This document shows, piece by piece, positions 45,709-56,514 of a stretch of 64,000 nt of DNA (position 1 is the first letter of the stretch; every line of letters begins with the position of its first letter). This stretch comes from Acholeplasmatales bacterium (GTDB taxonomy: Bacteria > Bacillota_I > Bacilli_A > Acholeplasmatales > Anaeroplasmataceae). The notes beneath the pieces were generated by a model that made no database searches, was not told the DNA's origin, and saw only the letters and a program-made list of their open reading frames with translations. The translations under genes were made by a program, and so were the position numbers. Where the stretch lies: contig JAFTDB010000031.1 in NCBI GenBank assembly GCA_017454375.1, positions 117,871-181,870 on the forward strand, read 5' to 3'.

Positions 45709-47073
45709 ATGAGAAAGATTTTAACAAGAGTAATGTTGTTAGGACTTGGTGCTTTAGCAGTTGTTCCACTAGTATCCTGTGGTAAGGAAGTAATCTATGT
45801 TGCCGATAAGAGAGGCAGCACTCCTACACCTACCCAAGGAGGCGGTGGCTCTGGTGCTGGTACACAAACTACTACAACACCTACGCCAACTCCAGTTGAT
45901 GACAATCCTGGTGATGGCTCTGTATATAATTTAACTGTATGGTGTGCACAAGAGGACGTTGAAATGATTACAACTATGCTTAGTGCATACGAAGAAAAAT
46001 ATAATAAGAATACATATAACTGGAAGGTTGAAAAGCAAGGTGAGGATATCGTTTCTGCAACTGTTGTACGTGACGTATCTGCCGCAGCCGATGTATTCTC
46101 ATTTGCAAATGACCAAATTGGTACATTAATGCAAAACCAAGCATTAGCTCCAATCAGCAGTGCTTATACTTCACAAATCGATGAACAAATTGATGTTGCT
46201 AAACTAGCAGCAACATTCAATAATGCATATTATGCAATTCCTTATTCATATGAGAACTGTTTCTTGTATTATAACAAGTCACTAATTTCAGATGTTTCTA
46301 CAATGGAAGGCATCTTATCTAAATCAATTCCTGGTGTTACACATAACCTAGGTATCGATATGGCGGATAGCTATTATACAACTATGTTCTTATATACAGC
46401 TGGCTTAACAATTTTTGGCGATCAAGGTACTGATCCTAATGATGTAGATTTTACAAGTGCTACAGCTTATCCAAAATCAGTTAAGGCTTGTAAATACATA
46501 GCTAGCTTAAATTCAAAAGCTAAATTAAATTCAATTGCTAAGGCTGACCAATATGCAGCCTTGGCTAATAAGAATGTTGCAGCTATGATTTCAGGTCCAC
46601 ATATGATTTCTTTATTCAAAGCTGCTTTAGGTGATGACTTTGGTGTAGCAATGCTTCCTAAAATTAGATTTGAAGGCGACTCTGCTGATACACAACTAGT
46701 AAGCTTTAGTGGTGTTAAGATGTATGGTGTATCACAAAAGGCTGCTACAGTAAGAGATCAAAAGACTACTAATGAAGCAATGAAGGTTGCTGCATATCTA
46801 GCTAATAAGGAAAACCAACAAATCCGTTTAGAAGAACGTGAATTCTGTCCAACTAACTCTGATTTATTTGATGAAGCAGTAGATAGTGGTATTAAGACAG
46901 TAGAGGTTGTTGTTGGTCAATCAGAATATTCAAAATTAAAACCTGGTATTATTCAAATGAGTAACTACTGGGAAAATATGAAGGGATTCCTACAAGGCGT
47001 ATATAAATTATCTTACGCAGAACCTGCTTGGAAGACTGAACTACAAAAAATTGAAACTAAATTGAAATCATAG
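45709..47073 (+). CDS. Maltodextrin-type ABC transporter substrate-binding lipoprotein
   Basis: The 454-residue protein has a lipobox (VPLVSCGKE), a Pro/Thr linker of about 50 residues, and a family 1 sugar-binding domain (NLTVWCAQEDVEMITTMLSAYEEKY; AADVFSFANDQIGTLMQNQALAPI; YYAIPYSYENCFLYYNKSLIS; AAMISGPHMISLFKAALGDDFGVAMLPKI). These phrases match maltose/maltodextrin binding proteins (MalE, MalX). It precedes two permease genes, with a 12-bp gap to the first. It should bind the oligosaccharides released by the amylase and pullulanase and pass them to the MalF/MalG-like channel. Confidence 0.92.
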   Translation: MRKILTRVMLLGLGALAVVPLVSCGKEVIYVADKRGSTPTPTQGGGGSGAGTQTTTTPTPTPVDDNPGDGSVYNLTVWCAQEDVEMITTMLSAYEEKYNKNTYNWKVEKQGEDIVSATVVRDVSAAADVFSFANDQIGTLMQNQALAPISSAYTSQIDEQIDVAKLAATFNNAYYAIPYSYENCFLYYNKSLISDVSTMEGILSKSIPGVTHNLGIDMADSYYTTMFLYTAGLTIFGDQGTDPNDVDFTSATAYPKSVKACKYIASLNSKAKLNSIAKADQYAALANKNVAAMISGPHMISLFKAALGDDFGVAMLPKIRFEGDSADTQLVSFSGVKMYGVSQKAATVRDQKTTNEAMKVAAYLANKENQQIRLEEREFCPTNSDLFDEAVDSGIKTVEVVVGQSEYSKLKPGIIQMSNYWENMKGFLQGVYKLSYAEPAWKTELQKIETKLKS

Positions 47074-47085
47074 GAGGAAACAAAT

Positions 47086-48561
47086 ATGGTTGCATTCTTT
47101 CAAAACACATTCTCGAAAATCGGGCAGTGGTTTAAGTCTTTAGGTATAGGAATTGTAAACTTCTTTAAACACTTGCCTCGTAATATTAAGAGATTAGCAA
47201 TTAAGTTTGCTACAAAGGTTAGAGATAGTGCAAAAGAATACGCTCATATGTTCAAAGAAGGAGATTTGGGCGTAAAGCTATCTTTCATCATAATGGGTTT
47301 TGGAGCATTCATGAGAAAGCAAGTTGCTAAAGGTATCGCTTATCTATTTATAGAATTATTATTCATATTCTATATGGTATTTAACGGTATTGGTGCAATT
47401 GCTGGATTCTTTACCTTAGGTACTAACTTCACCTATAGTATTAACTATATAGGAGAAGGACAAACTGGTACAGTTCCAGGTGATAACTCAATGCTTTGCC
47501 TATTATTCGGTGTTGTAGCATTAATTGTAATCTTCGCATTTATCGTAGTATATCTAATGAATATTCGTAGTGCATTTGAGGGCTATGAGGATTCAATTAT
47601 TGGTAAGAAATTACCTACATTTAGAGATGACCTACGTGAATTATTCGATAAGAAGTTCTATTTAGTATTATTATCACTAGCATTAATCGGTATCATTGTA
47701 TTTACAGTATTACCATTAATCTTCATGATTTTAATAGCATTTACAAACTTCGACCAAGAGCATTCAGCTACAAGTGGCTTTAACTGGGTTGGACTTGCAA
47801 ACTTTGCATCACTAGTTGGTTCAACTGGACTTTCAACTACATTCTTTCCAGTACTTGGCTGGACACTAATTTGGGCTTTAGCCGCAACATTCCTTAACTA
47901 TTTCTTGGGGGTTGCCCTAGCATTATTAATTAATAAAAAAGACCTTAAGGGTCAAAAGATTTGGCGTACATTCTTCGTATTAACAATTGCCATTCCACAA
48001 TTCGTAAGTTTACTTCTTATGAGAAGCTTACTAGGCGAATATGGTCCAATCATGGAAATTGTTAAGAATATGGGTGGACAAGCTAGAAACCTATTTGAAG
48101 ATACTACAGCAGCAAGAATTATTGTTATCGTTGTTAACCTATGGGTTGGTATTCCATATTCTATGCTAATCACATCAGGTATCTTGATGAACATTCCAGG
48201 TGATTTATATGAATCAGCTAGAATTGATGGCGCAAGTAGAATGACAATGTTTAGAAAAATAACATTACCTTACATTCTATTCGTTACAGGACCTTATTTG
48301 ATTACACAATTTATTGGTAATATCAATAACTTCAACGTAATCTTCTTGTTAACTGGTGGCGGTCCATTTGGTATCGCAGGATATAGTGATGGTGCCGGTG
48401 GTACATCATTACTAGTTACTTGGTTATATACAATGACTGGTAATAGTAACTATAAGCTAGCATCTACACTAGGTATCTTAACATTCTTGGTATGTTCAAT
48501 TGTTTCATTAATTACATATCGTCATTCTTCAGCAACTAAGAACGAGGAGGACTTTGCTTAA
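47086..48561 (+). CDS. malF: Maltodextrin ABC transporter permease, MalF-like
   Basis: The 491-residue protein begins with an amphipathic, basic region of about 75 residues and then has about eight membrane segments. The coupling (EAA) motif YESARIDGASRMTMFRKITLPYI is present, where the permease contacts the ATPase. It pairs with the MalG-like permease, whose ATG overlaps its TAA by one base (TAATG). The N-terminal extension without membrane segments is unusual compared with common Gram-positive MalF proteins; its role is not evident. Confidence 0.9.
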   Translation: MVAFFQNTFSKIGQWFKSLGIGIVNFFKHLPRNIKRLAIKFATKVRDSAKEYAHMFKEGDLGVKLSFIIMGFGAFMRKQVAKGIAYLFIELLFIFYMVFNGIGAIAGFFTLGTNFTYSINYIGEGQTGTVPGDNSMLCLLFGVVALIVIFAFIVVYLMNIRSAFEGYEDSIIGKKLPTFRDDLRELFDKKFYLVLLSLALIGIIVFTVLPLIFMILIAFTNFDQEHSATSGFNWVGLANFASLVGSTGLSTTFFPVLGWTLIWALAATFLNYFLGVALALLINKKDLKGQKIWRTFFVLTIAIPQFVSLLLMRSLLGEYGPIMEIVKNMGGQARNLFEDTTAARIIVIVVNLWVGIPYSMLITSGILMNIPGDLYESARIDGASRMTMFRKITLPYILFVTGPYLITQFIGNINNFNVIFLLTGGGPFGIAGYSDGAGGTSLLVTWLYTMTGNSNYKLASTLGILTFLVCSIVSLITYRHSSATKNEEDFA

Positions 48562-49454
48562 TGGATAAGATTTTAACGCAAAAGAAAACCTCTAGTATTA
48601 AACGTAAGAAGAGGATAAGTAGAACAACTGCATATATTATTGTTGGTATTACATCAACACTTTGGATACTACCTTTGATTTGGATGATATTCCAATCATT
48701 TGCAGGGCCTGAAGGATCATATCAAAGTGGTAGCTTAATTCCTACAAGCTTTAGCTTCCACTGGTATGCTAAATTATTTACAGATCCAAACTATCCATAT
48801 TGGAGATGGTTCTTAAACACATTAATCATTTCAATTGTATGTCTTGTATTATCTACATTCTTTACAATAAGTATGGCATATGTTATGAGTAGATTTAGAT
48901 TTAAAAAGCGTAAATTATTACAATCTATTGGCTTAATCCTTGGTATGTTCCCAGGCTTCATGTCAATGGCTGCAATCTATTACATCTTTAAATCTGTAGG
49001 TATGGTTGGTGATGTAGAGGTTTGGAAGAAAATGATTGCCTTAATGCTTGTTTATTCAGGTGGAGCAGGCTTAGGTTATTATGTAGCAAAGGGTTTCTTT
49101 GATACAGTAAGCCGTTCACTAGATGAAGCAGCAAGAATTGATGGTGCTCCAAACTCTGTAATATTCTGGAAAATTATCCTTCCACTTTCTAAACCGATTA
49201 TTGTTTATACAGCTTTAATGAGCTTCTTAGGACCTTGGGGAGACTTCATTTTCGCAAGCTATCTACTAGGTACTCAAACTGAGTCTTGGACAGTAGCCGT
49301 AGGTTTATATGAATTAATTACCAAGGATCCAGTAAATTATTACAACATGTTCATGGCTGGTGCAGTATTCGTTGCTGTACCTATTACAGGACTATTCTTA
49401 TATCTACAAAAATACTTTGTTGAAGGTATTACAGGCGGCGCAGTTAAAGGATAG
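48561..49454 (+). CDS. malG: Maltodextrin ABC transporter permease, MalG-like
   Basis: The 297-residue protein has six transmembrane segments and the EAA loop DEAARIDGAPNSVIFWKIILPLSKPIIVYTALMSFLGPWGDF. It forms the channel with the MalF-like protein. Start and stop are well defined by the overlap with malF and by the pullulanase gene 11 bp downstream. Confidence 0.92.
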   Translation: MDKILTQKKTSSIKRKKRISRTTAYIIVGITSTLWILPLIWMIFQSFAGPEGSYQSGSLIPTSFSFHWYAKLFTDPNYPYWRWFLNTLIISIVCLVLSTFFTISMAYVMSRFRFKKRKLLQSIGLILGMFPGFMSMAAIYYIFKSVGMVGDVEVWKKMIALMLVYSGGAGLGYYVAKGFFDTVSRSLDEAARIDGAPNSVIFWKIILPLSKPIIVYTALMSFLGPWGDFIFASYLLGTQTESWTVAVGLYELITKDPVNYYNMFMAGAVFVAVPITGLFLYLQKYFVEGITGGAVKG

Positions 49455-49465
49455 GGTGATAGAAG

Positions 49466-52318
49466 ATGAAAAAGAAATTATGTTTTCTAACATTAATCTT
49501 AACATTTGCATTATCCTTATTCGTAACCTTCGCAGTATCAAATGTCAGTGCTGAGGAGAATGGTGTTATCTATGTTCACTTCTATAATGGTAGTGGTGAA
49601 TATGATAATCCAGACTGGAACGGCAAAAGCGTAGTATGGGGTGCATACTACTGGATTGATACTGGTAGAGTTGTGGCTGCACAATCTCCTGATACAGAAT
49701 TTGCAAAGGAAGATAATGTTGGACAATTATTTAAAATCCAATTAAACGCTTCTGAAACTAAGGCAGTTAACCAAGGTAAAAAGCTTGGTTTAATCATGGT
49801 TCGTTCTTATATAGATGAGCTTGGTTATCTAACTCCTTATTGGTACGGTAATGCTGGTAAAGATTTATCATCTGATAGATATATTGATGTTAAATTAAAT
49901 GGGTCAAATGAATTTAATTTATGGATTATCGCAGGTGATAAGAATAATTACACATCATTAGAGCAAGCTAAGAGCGCTTTTGAGCGTATTGAAGGAGCTA
50001 ATTTTGATGATTTCGATACAGTGATTATTCAAACTACTAAGGCTATTACTACATCAACAGAAATCAAAATTTATAAAAATGCTGAACGTGGAATTGATAG
50101 TGATGAATCTGATCTAGGTGAGCTTATTAATACAGTTCATGCATCATATATCTGGAATGAAGGTAAGGGTGCTAAAATAACTGGATTAGGTCTCGGGTCT
50201 ACGTTTGACTGGAATGCTGATTATTCAATCCTAATTGAAGATGTATCAGTGTTCGCAACTAATATTTGTAAGACTAGATTATATCTATCTGACAAATTTA
50301 AAACTGAATGTATAGCTCCAAATGATACAGTATTTGGTGCTACCTATACTCCAAATAGAACTACATTTAGAGTATGGGCTCCAATTTCTACAGCAGTTTA
50401 TGTTAACTTCTATAAGGAAGGTAATGAGCTAGATACAACATTAAAGCGTCCTACTGAGGCAATGACTAAGACAACTAAGGGTTGTTGGGAATTAACAGTA
50501 GATGCTGATTTAAATGGTGTATATTACACATATACTAACTGTGTAGGTGGAGAAAAAAATGAAACTGTTGATATCTACGCAACAGCGGTAGGTGTTAATG
50601 GTAACAGAGCGATGGTTTGTGACCTATCTAGAACTAACCCAGATAACTGGGGAAGCGACCTAGCTAATGCCCAAGCAATTCGCCAGGTAAGAGAAGATGA
50701 TCCATGTGCAGGTGTTATTTGGGAAGTACACGTACGTGATTTCTCAATTGCAGCTGACAGTGGGATTACTCAAAAGGGTAAATATTTAGCCTTTACTGAA
50801 GAAGGAACAACTGTTAAAGGAACTTCAATAAAGACTGGTATTGATTATTTAAAAGATTTAGGTATTACGTATGTACACCTAAATCCAGTATATGATTTTG
50901 CCACAGTTGATGAGGAATACATCAACAATACAGATTATACTACTAAACAAAACTGGGGCTATGACCCTAAGAACTATAATGTACCTGAAGGTAGTTATGC
51001 AACTGATGCAGTGCACGCAAATGTTAGAATTACAGAATTCAAACAGATGGTACAAGCATTACATAACGCTGGTATAGGTGTAATTATGGACGTTGTTTAT
51101 AACCATACATATACAGCAGATAGCTATTTCGAAAAGATGGTACCAGGATACTATTATCGTCAAGCAATCGCTTGGGAGGATGGTAGTAGAAAGGCTGGAA
51201 CATTCAATTCAGCTGATTGGAAGCTAAATGCTTTAGGTAGCTATGAGCTAGCAGATGGCTCTGGATGTTCAAATGAAACTGCATCAGAACGTCAAATGTA
51301 TCGTGAATATATGTGTGATTCATTATATTATTGGGCATCAGAATACCATGTTGATGGATTCCGTTTTGACCTAATGGCTATTCATGATGTTACAACAATG
51401 AATGCGATTAGAGATAGACTTGATACACTTCCTGGTGGTAGAGGTATAGTACTATATGGTGAGCCTTGGTCACTAGGATGCGAAATTGATCCAGCAACTG
51501 GTGAAAAGAGTGCTTGTTCAGATAATTTAAATGATTTAAATTCTCGTATTGCAGCATTCAATGACCGTATGCGAGAAGGTATTAAGGGTAACAATGATGG
51601 CGGTAAAGGTTATGTACAAAATGAAGTAAATGAAGGCGTACTTAACCGTGTTAAGGCTGGTATCAATGGCTATTTCTTAAAATATGATCAATCAGGCATT
51701 ATTTCAAATGCTCCATCTCATACAATCACTTATACAACATCTCATGATAATTACACTTTATGGGATCAACTTATTTCAACAACTGTTAAAGAAAAATCAC
51801 CTACTCTATATAGTGAAAGAAACGCTGTAATAGAGAAAAAGAATATGATGGCTGCCACTCTTACCCTAACTAGTAGAGGTACAGCATTCATGTTAGCAGG
51901 TGAAGAAATCGCTAGAACTAAATATGGTAACCATAATAGCTACAATGCTCAGGATAAGGTAAATGCCTTTGATTATGGTAGAGTAGATGAATTTAGTAAG
52001 CTTTATAATTGGTATAAGGGTCTAATTGATATTAGAACAAATAGATTCAAAACAATTACAAAGGGTAGCGATGAAGCAACAGTTAACAATCATAATAATA
52101 CACTTATGTATGTATATGATAGAAAAGTAACAGGCGATGAATATTCTAAATTAGCAGTAATTATGAATCCGACTGCCTCATCTGATGCAATTGAATGGAA
52201 TGGAACATGGACATTACTTGGTGATGGAAATGAAATTAATTTCAGCTCGACTAAGACTGTAGGTGACGGTTCAATTACAATACCTGCATACACTACATAC
52301 ATTATTGTTCAAAAATAA
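49466..52318 (+). CDS. pulA: Secreted type I pullulanase (GH13_14)
   Basis: Debranching enzyme for alpha-1,6 bonds of pullulan, amylopectin and their limit dextrins. The 950-residue protein has a cleavable signal peptide (SNVSA-EEN), an N-terminal CBM41-like domain ([25 protein letters not shown]), and a middle beta-sandwich (CBM48-like, [18 protein letters not shown]). The GH13 domain carries the type I pullulanase signature YNVPEGSY after NWGYDP (from about residue 496). Catalytic residues are Asp635 (GFRFDLMA), Glu666 (LYGEPWS) and Asp761 (TSHDNY). There is no lipobox or LPXTG, so it may be released or held by its binding domains. It sits between malG and the ATPase gene, so debranching and uptake are coexpressed. 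Confidence 0.93.
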   Translation: MKKKLCFLTLILTFALSLFVTFAVSNVSAEENGVIYVHFYNGSGEYDNPDWNGKSVVWGAYYWIDTGRVVAAQSPDTEFAKEDNVGQLFKIQLNASETKAVNQGKKLGLIMVRSYIDELGYLTPYWYGNAGKDLSSDRYIDVKLNGSNEFNLWIIAGDKNNYTSLEQAKSAFERIEGANFDDFDTVIIQTTKAITTSTEIKIYKNAERGIDSDESDLGELINTVHASYIWNEGKGAKITGLGLGSTFDWNADYSILIEDVSVFATNICKTRLYLSDKFKTECIAPNDTVFGATYTPNRTTFRVWAPISTAVYVNFYKEGNELDTTLKRPTEAMTKTTKGCWELTVDADLNGVYYTYTNCVGGEKNETVDIYATAVGVNGNRAMVCDLSRTNPDNWGSDLANAQAIRQVREDDPCAGVIWEVHVRDFSIAADSGITQKGKYLAFTEEGTTVKGTSIKTGIDYLKDLGITYVHLNPVYDFATVDEEYINNTDYTTKQNWGYDPKNYNVPEGSYATDAVHANVRITEFKQMVQALHNAGIGVIMDVVYNHTYTADSYFEKMVPGYYYRQAIAWEDGSRKAGTFNSADWKLNALGSYELADGSGCSNETASERQMYREYMCDSLYYWASEYHVDGFRFDLMAIHDVTTMNAIRDRLDTLPGGRGIVLYGEPWSLGCEIDPATGEKSACSDNLNDLNSRIAAFNDRMREGIKGNNDGGKGYVQNEVNEGVLNRVKAGINGYFLKYDQSGIISNAPSHTITYTTSHDNYTLWDQLISTTVKEKSPTLYSERNAVIEKKNMMAATLTLTSRGTAFMLAGEEIARTKYGNHNSYNAQDKVNAFDYGRVDEFSKLYNWYKGLIDIRTNRFKTITKGSDEATVNNHNNTLMYVYDRKVTGDEYSKLAVIMNPTASSDAIEWNGTWTLLGDGNEINFSSTKTVGDGSITIPAYTTYIIVQK

Positions 52319-52329
52319 GGAGAAATAAT

Positions 52330-54360
52330 ATGGCAAGTTTAAAATTAAAACACATTTATAAAGTATATGAAGGTGGAGTAAAGGCCGTTAATGACTTCAA
52401 CATGGATATCGAAGATAAAGAATTCATTGTTTTCGTAGGACCATCTGGTTGTGGTAAATCAACTACACTTCGTATGATTGCCGGCTTGGAGGAAATCACA
52501 GCTGGTGAGCTTATGATTGGTGATGAGGTAGTTAACGATGTAGAACCAAAGGATAGAAATATCGCCATGGTTTTCCAAAATTATGCCCTATATCCACATA
52601 TGACCGTACGTGAGAACATGGCATTTGCCTTACGTATGAGAAAAGATATTAGTGAAGAAGAAATTCAACAAAGAGTACAAGAAGCAGCTGAAAGACTAGA
52701 AATCGTACAATTTTTGGATCGTAAGCCAAGAGCACTATCTGGTGGTCAACGTCAACGTGTATCTCTAGGTCGTGCAATTGTTCGTAGTCCAAAGGTATTC
52801 TTACTAGATGAACCACTATCTAACTTGGATGCTAAACTACGTGCTCAAATGCGTACTGAGATTTCTAAGCTTCACAAGCAACTTCAAACTACATTCATCT
52901 ATGTAACACATGACCAAGTAGAGGCCATGACAATGGGTACAAGAATCGTAGTTATGAAGCTTGGCGTAGTTCAACAAATTGATACACCTACTAATCTATA
53001 TGATTATCCAGGTAACAAATTCGTTGCCAGCTTCATTGGTACTCCACAAATGAATTTCTTTGATGCAACATTAAAGCAAACAGGAGATAACGTTGAAGTA
53101 GTATTTGCTAACGACAGACATATTAATGTACCTGCTGAAAGCTTTGTAAAGACTGATAGAAAGTACATGAATGGTGACATCGTTGTTACATTAGGTATCC
53201 GTTCTGAGGATGTTCATGTAGAGCCTGAATTCGTAGAAGCACATGCATCTACAGCTATCGAATGCCAAATCGGTATTATTGAAGCTTTAGGTAGCGAACA
53301 ATTATTATATTGTGAATTAGATCCTGAAGGCGATAATTCAGCTGAAAGTGGCATGAGATTAGTATTAAAGGTTGATCCAAGAGAACATTACGAGCTTGGA
53401 CAAACTATTAAGGTTGCCTTAGATCCAAATAGAATCCATCTATTTGATAAGGATACTGAAATGACTATTATTCCACGTGTTCCTAAGTCTAATATCTTAA
53501 AGGCTAAGGTTACAGGCGGTAAGGCATTAATTGAAGGTACTGAATTTAAGCTACCTGAAGCATTACCACTTACTGATGGTGAATATGTATTTGATGTTCC
53601 ATCTGATGCATTCTTCTTTGATACATATGAAGAAGAGGCAGAAAAGTTTGATGAAGAAAAATATCAAACTTCATATGCTCCACTTGAGGATAAATTTAAA
53701 TCACAAGGCTTTAAGACTCCAGTTATGCCTTTAGCTCATGAAGATTTCAAGGTTGAGCTTCCTAAGGGTGATACAAAGGTAGCTGTAGAAGCTGTTGAAA
53801 ACTTCGGTAAGACTAAATTACTTCGTTTAAAATTCAAGACTGCAAGTGTATTTGCTGTTGCAAACCAAACAATCGCTGATAATGTAAAAGAAGTTAATCT
53901 AGCAATCGACTGGAAGAAGGTTAGCGTAAGACAAGGTGAAGAAGCAGTTTGTGAAGCATTAAATTTATTTAATGATCTACCTGGATTAATGGTTAAGGAA
54001 AAGACTACTAAAAAGACATTCAACTTCGGTTTAGAGGTTGCAGGTCAAGTATTCTATACAAATGACTATATTCAAGAAAAATTATTTAACGCAGCTGGCA
54101 GAAAGGTATTCGCTACAGAGCTTGAGGTTGATTTCACACCTTATGGCGTTAAATTTGCCCCAGAAGGCGTTAAGGCTACAGTTAATAAGGTTGTTGATTA
54201 TGGTTATGAGAAATTCGCCGTATGCCAAGTTGGTGATAAAGAGATTAATGTACTTATTAGAACTGGAGATGTTGTATCTGCAGGAATGGATGTATGTTTA
54301 TCTTTAGATATCAATAAATTAGGCCTTGTTGAGGCTGAAAGAGGCATCAGAATTATCTAA
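52330..54360 (+). CDS. Carbohydrate ABC transporter ATPase (MalK/MsmX-like) with about 300-aa C-terminal extension
   Basis: Residues 1 to about 375 are a complete MalK/MsmX/UgpC-type ATPase: Walker [10 protein letters not shown] (37-45), Q loop [13 protein letters not shown], signature LSGGQRQR (136-143), Walker B with Glu161, H loop THDQVEAM, and a TOBE regulatory part ending [10 protein letters not shown]. The protein then continues for about 300 residues, ending at 676, instead of stopping at about 370. The extension has a negatively charged stretch, a middle domain I cannot name, and a last segment ([34 protein letters not shown] to [20 protein letters not shown]) that looks like another TOBE/OB fold. 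It energises the MalF/MalG-like importer and ends the operon. Confidence 0.92.
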   Translation: MASLKLKHIYKVYEGGVKAVNDFNMDIEDKEFIVFVGPSGCGKSTTLRMIAGLEEITAGELMIGDEVVNDVEPKDRNIAMVFQNYALYPHMTVRENMAFALRMRKDISEEEIQQRVQEAAERLEIVQFLDRKPRALSGGQRQRVSLGRAIVRSPKVFLLDEPLSNLDAKLRAQMRTEISKLHKQLQTTFIYVTHDQVEAMTMGTRIVVMKLGVVQQIDTPTNLYDYPGNKFVASFIGTPQMNFFDATLKQTGDNVEVVFANDRHINVPAESFVKTDRKYMNGDIVVTLGIRSEDVHVEPEFVEAHASTAIECQIGIIEALGSEQLLYCELDPEGDNSAESGMRLVLKVDPREHYELGQTIKVALDPNRIHLFDKDTEMTIIPRVPKSNILKAKVTGGKALIEGTEFKLPEALPLTDGEYVFDVPSDAFFFDTYEEEAEKFDEEKYQTSYAPLEDKFKSQGFKTPVMPLAHEDFKVELPKGDTKVAVEAVENFGKTKLLRLKFKTASVFAVANQTIADNVKEVNLAIDWKKVSVRQGEEAVCEALNLFNDLPGLMVKEKTTKKTFNFGLEVAGQVFYTNDYIQEKLFNAAGRKVFATELEVDFTPYGVKFAPEGVKATVNKVVDYGYEKFAVCQVGDKEINVLIRTGDVVSAGMDVCLSLDINKLGLVEAERGIRII

Positions 54361-54377
54361 TATTTTATATGTGAATT

Positions 54378-54404
54378 GCCACAGTTTTCGGACTGTGGCT
54401 TTTT
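54378..54404 (+). terminator. Terminator of the starch operon
   Basis: Seven-base-pair stem GCCACAG / CTGTGGC with an eight-base loop, followed by TTTTT. Confidence 0.88.
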
Positions 54405-54439
54405 CATTAAAAATATATGAAAAATAGTGAAAATTTTAA

Positions 54440-54468
54440 TTGATTTTAGATAAATAATTTAGTATAAT
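54440..54468 (+). promoter_or_regulatory. Promoter of yceD-rpmF
   Basis: TTGATT (54440-54445), a 17-bp spacer and TATAAT (54463-54468). Confidence 0.78.
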
Positions 54469-54489
54469 TGGGGAGCTGAGGTGATTAAC

Positions 54490-54939
54490 ATGCGATTTGC
54501 ATTGTCACAACTAAGAAAATTACCAATGCCACATAGCTTTTATGAGGAGATAGATTTGTCTAATGAACTTGATGGTTTTGAGGATATAATCTCATCATCT
54601 TTATGTAAGGTAACTACTACAATAAAAGAACGTGGTATAGATACTTATTTATGCGATTTTGATATAAGTATTGATTTGGTTGTTGAAGATTCTATAACTT
54701 TAGAAGCTATAGATTACAAGGTTGAAGTTAAATCATCTGAATTATTTTCTAACTCAGAAGAGGATGCATATCCAATTGACGGATTTACTTTGGATACTAA
54801 GGATGCGATTGTTACAACAATCCTATCCAATAAACCAATGTCAATCTCCAATTCAACATTCGAGTCTGATGTAGATGATTCTGAAGATGAGGAAGACAAT
54901 ATTAATCCTGCATTTGCCTCACTTAAAGATTTATTATAG
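54490..54939 (+). CDS. yceD: DUF177 protein YceD (large-subunit rRNA accumulation protein)
   Basis: The 149-residue protein matches the DUF177/YceD family by its acidic character, its length and its place directly before rpmF, an arrangement conserved across bacteria. The family hallmark cysteines (CxRCL) are not seen, as is often the case in Bacilli; the ending NPAFASLKDLL is typical. The start is set at the ATG at 54490, six bases after GAGGTG. The in-frame GTG at 54481 lies within that ribosome binding site. The role is thought to be in 23S rRNA or 50S maturation. Confidence 0.85.
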   Translation: MRFALSQLRKLPMPHSFYEEIDLSNELDGFEDIISSSLCKVTTTIKERGIDTYLCDFDISIDLVVEDSITLEAIDYKVEVKSSELFSNSEEDAYPIDGFTLDTKDAIVTTILSNKPMSISNSTFESDVDDSEDEEDNINPAFASLKDLL

Positions 54940-54951
54940 GAGGTTATTCAA

Positions 54952-55152
54952 ATGGCAGTTCCTTTTCGTAGAGTCTCTAAGACTAAAAAGAGAATGAGAA
55001 GATCTCATTTAGCTCTATCTGTTCCAGGAATGATTACTTGCCCTAACTGTGGTGAAATGACATTATCTCATAGAGTTTGTCCTAACTGTGGTTTCTATGC
55101 TGGAAAACAAGTAGTTGTTAAGAAAGAAAAGAAAGAAGCAGAAGAAAATTAA
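54952..55152 (+). CDS. rpmF: Ribosomal protein L32
   Basis: The 66-residue protein starts [22 protein letters not shown], the diagnostic L32 opening, and has the zinc ribbon ITCPNCGEM...[11 protein letters not shown] (two CxxC pairs). The lysine/glutamate-rich tail is slightly longer than usual. AGGAGG precedes the ATG; it is cotranscribed with yceD and followed by a terminator. Confidence 0.96.
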   Translation: MAVPFRRVSKTKKRMRRSHLALSVPGMITCPNCGEMTLSHRVCPNCGFYAGKQVVVKKEKKEAEEN

Positions 55153-55164
55153 TACTGTAATAGA

Positions 55165-55191
55165 AATAGACGCCAGGGGCGTCTATTTTCT
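55165..55191 (+). terminator. Terminator of yceD-rpmF
   Basis: Ten-base-pair stem AATAGACGCC / GGCGTCTATT (55165-55174 with 55178-55187) with a three-base loop and a T-rich tail. Confidence 0.85.
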
Positions 55192-55249
55192 ATTTATATA
55201 TTATAAATAATGTTGTAAAATATATCCAAAAAGGAAAATGGTGAACAAT

Positions 55250-56512
55250 ATGAAAGATTATCATAGTTTTAATTTCTTACGTGATATCTATTTCGTAAGA
55301 ACTGGTGGTAGTAAAGAAGAATTAAAGGCTGCAAATCTAATTAAGGATGAGGTAGCTAAGCTTGGTGGTAAAGCTAAGCTAGAATCATTTGAGGTAGACT
55401 CTGCAGATATTAAGACAGCTAAGCTTGTATTCGATGGTAATTATGAAATTGAATGTGCAGGTAGCGGATATAGCGGCTCTACACCAAAAGATGGTGTAAC
55501 TGGTGAATTTATGTATCTACCAAGTGTAGAAGCATTAAATATGTATTCTTTAAAGGATAAAATATTATTAATTAATTCTAAAAGAGTACCACATAAATTC
55601 TATTTAAAGGCCGTTGAAGAAAAGGCAGCAGGCATTATCCTAACTACAGGTGATGTTTATAAGGATAGTAAGGATGTAGATTTAGATCCATATATCAACC
55701 GTGAACCTGATTATGAGGTTGGTAAGATTCCTACAGTTATGATTAGAATGACTGATGCTGAAAAGCTAGTTGAAAAGATGCCTAAGAAGGCTACATTAAC
55801 TTTAGAATCTGTAGACTCTAAAGCAACATCACATGATGTAGTAGCTGAGATTAAAGGCTCTGAATACCCTGATGAAATTATTACATTTACAGCTCACTTT
55901 GATAGCGGTGCTTTCTCAAAGGGTGCATATGATAATGGTACAGGCGCAATTACATTATTACAATTATTTAACCATTTTATAGATAATAAGCCAAAGAGAA
56001 CTTTGAAGTTTGTATGGTGTGGTAGCGAGGAAATGGGACTTCTTGGTAGTAAGGCTTACGTAAAGAAGCATAAAAAAGAAGTTGAAGAAAAGACAGTACT
56101 AAATATTAATGTTGATATGGTTGCGGTAACACTAGGCCATGATATTGCATGTGTAACTGGTGAAACTGAGATAGTATCATATATTAAATATGTATCTCGT
56201 GAGCTTGGATTCCCTATTCGTGCTTACCAAGGTGTATATTCATCAGATTCTACACCATTTGCTGATGCAGGTGTTCCTGCCATCTCATTTGCTAGATTAT
56301 CTGAGCGTGGTGGTGCGATCATCCACTGTCATGATGATGTTATTGAGAGATTAAGTGAACCAAATTATATTAAGACATGTGATTTCATTATTGCCTTAGT
56401 ATCTCGTTGGGTTAATTCTACACAATTTCCAATTGATAAGTGTATGCCACAAAATATGCTTGATGAGCTAGATTATTATTTATTAAGAAAAGAAAGACCA
56501 GAAAAGAAGTAG
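55250..56512 (+). CDS. M28-family zinc aminopeptidase-like protein with PA domain
   Basis: The 420-residue protein has the M28 metal site: TAHFDSG (His), YDNGTGAI (Asp, bridging), [12 protein letters not shown] (Glu pair), NINVDMV (Asp) and a late IIHCHDD (His). A protease-associated domain is inserted at about residues 85-190 ([37 protein letters not shown]). Unlike most M28 enzymes with a PA domain it has no signal peptide or membrane segment, so it appears cytoplasmic and may process imported peptides. The start at 55250 has GGTGA at a good distance; the ATG at 55238 is possible but too close to AAGGA. rsmH starts two bases after its stop. Confidence 0.85.
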   Translation: MKDYHSFNFLRDIYFVRTGGSKEELKAANLIKDEVAKLGGKAKLESFEVDSADIKTAKLVFDGNYEIECAGSGYSGSTPKDGVTGEFMYLPSVEALNMYSLKDKILLINSKRVPHKFYLKAVEEKAAGIILTTGDVYKDSKDVDLDPYINREPDYEVGKIPTVMIRMTDAEKLVEKMPKKATLTLESVDSKATSHDVVAEIKGSEYPDEIITFTAHFDSGAFSKGAYDNGTGAITLLQLFNHFIDNKPKRTLKFVWCGSEEMGLLGSKAYVKKHKKEVEEKTVLNINVDMVAVTLGHDIACVTGETEIVSYIKYVSRELGFPIRAYQGVYSSDSTPFADAGVPAISFARLSERGGAIIHCHDDVIERLSEPNYIKTCDFIIALVSRWVNSTQFPIDKCMPQNMLDELDYYLLRKERPEKK

Positions 56513-56514
56513 CT

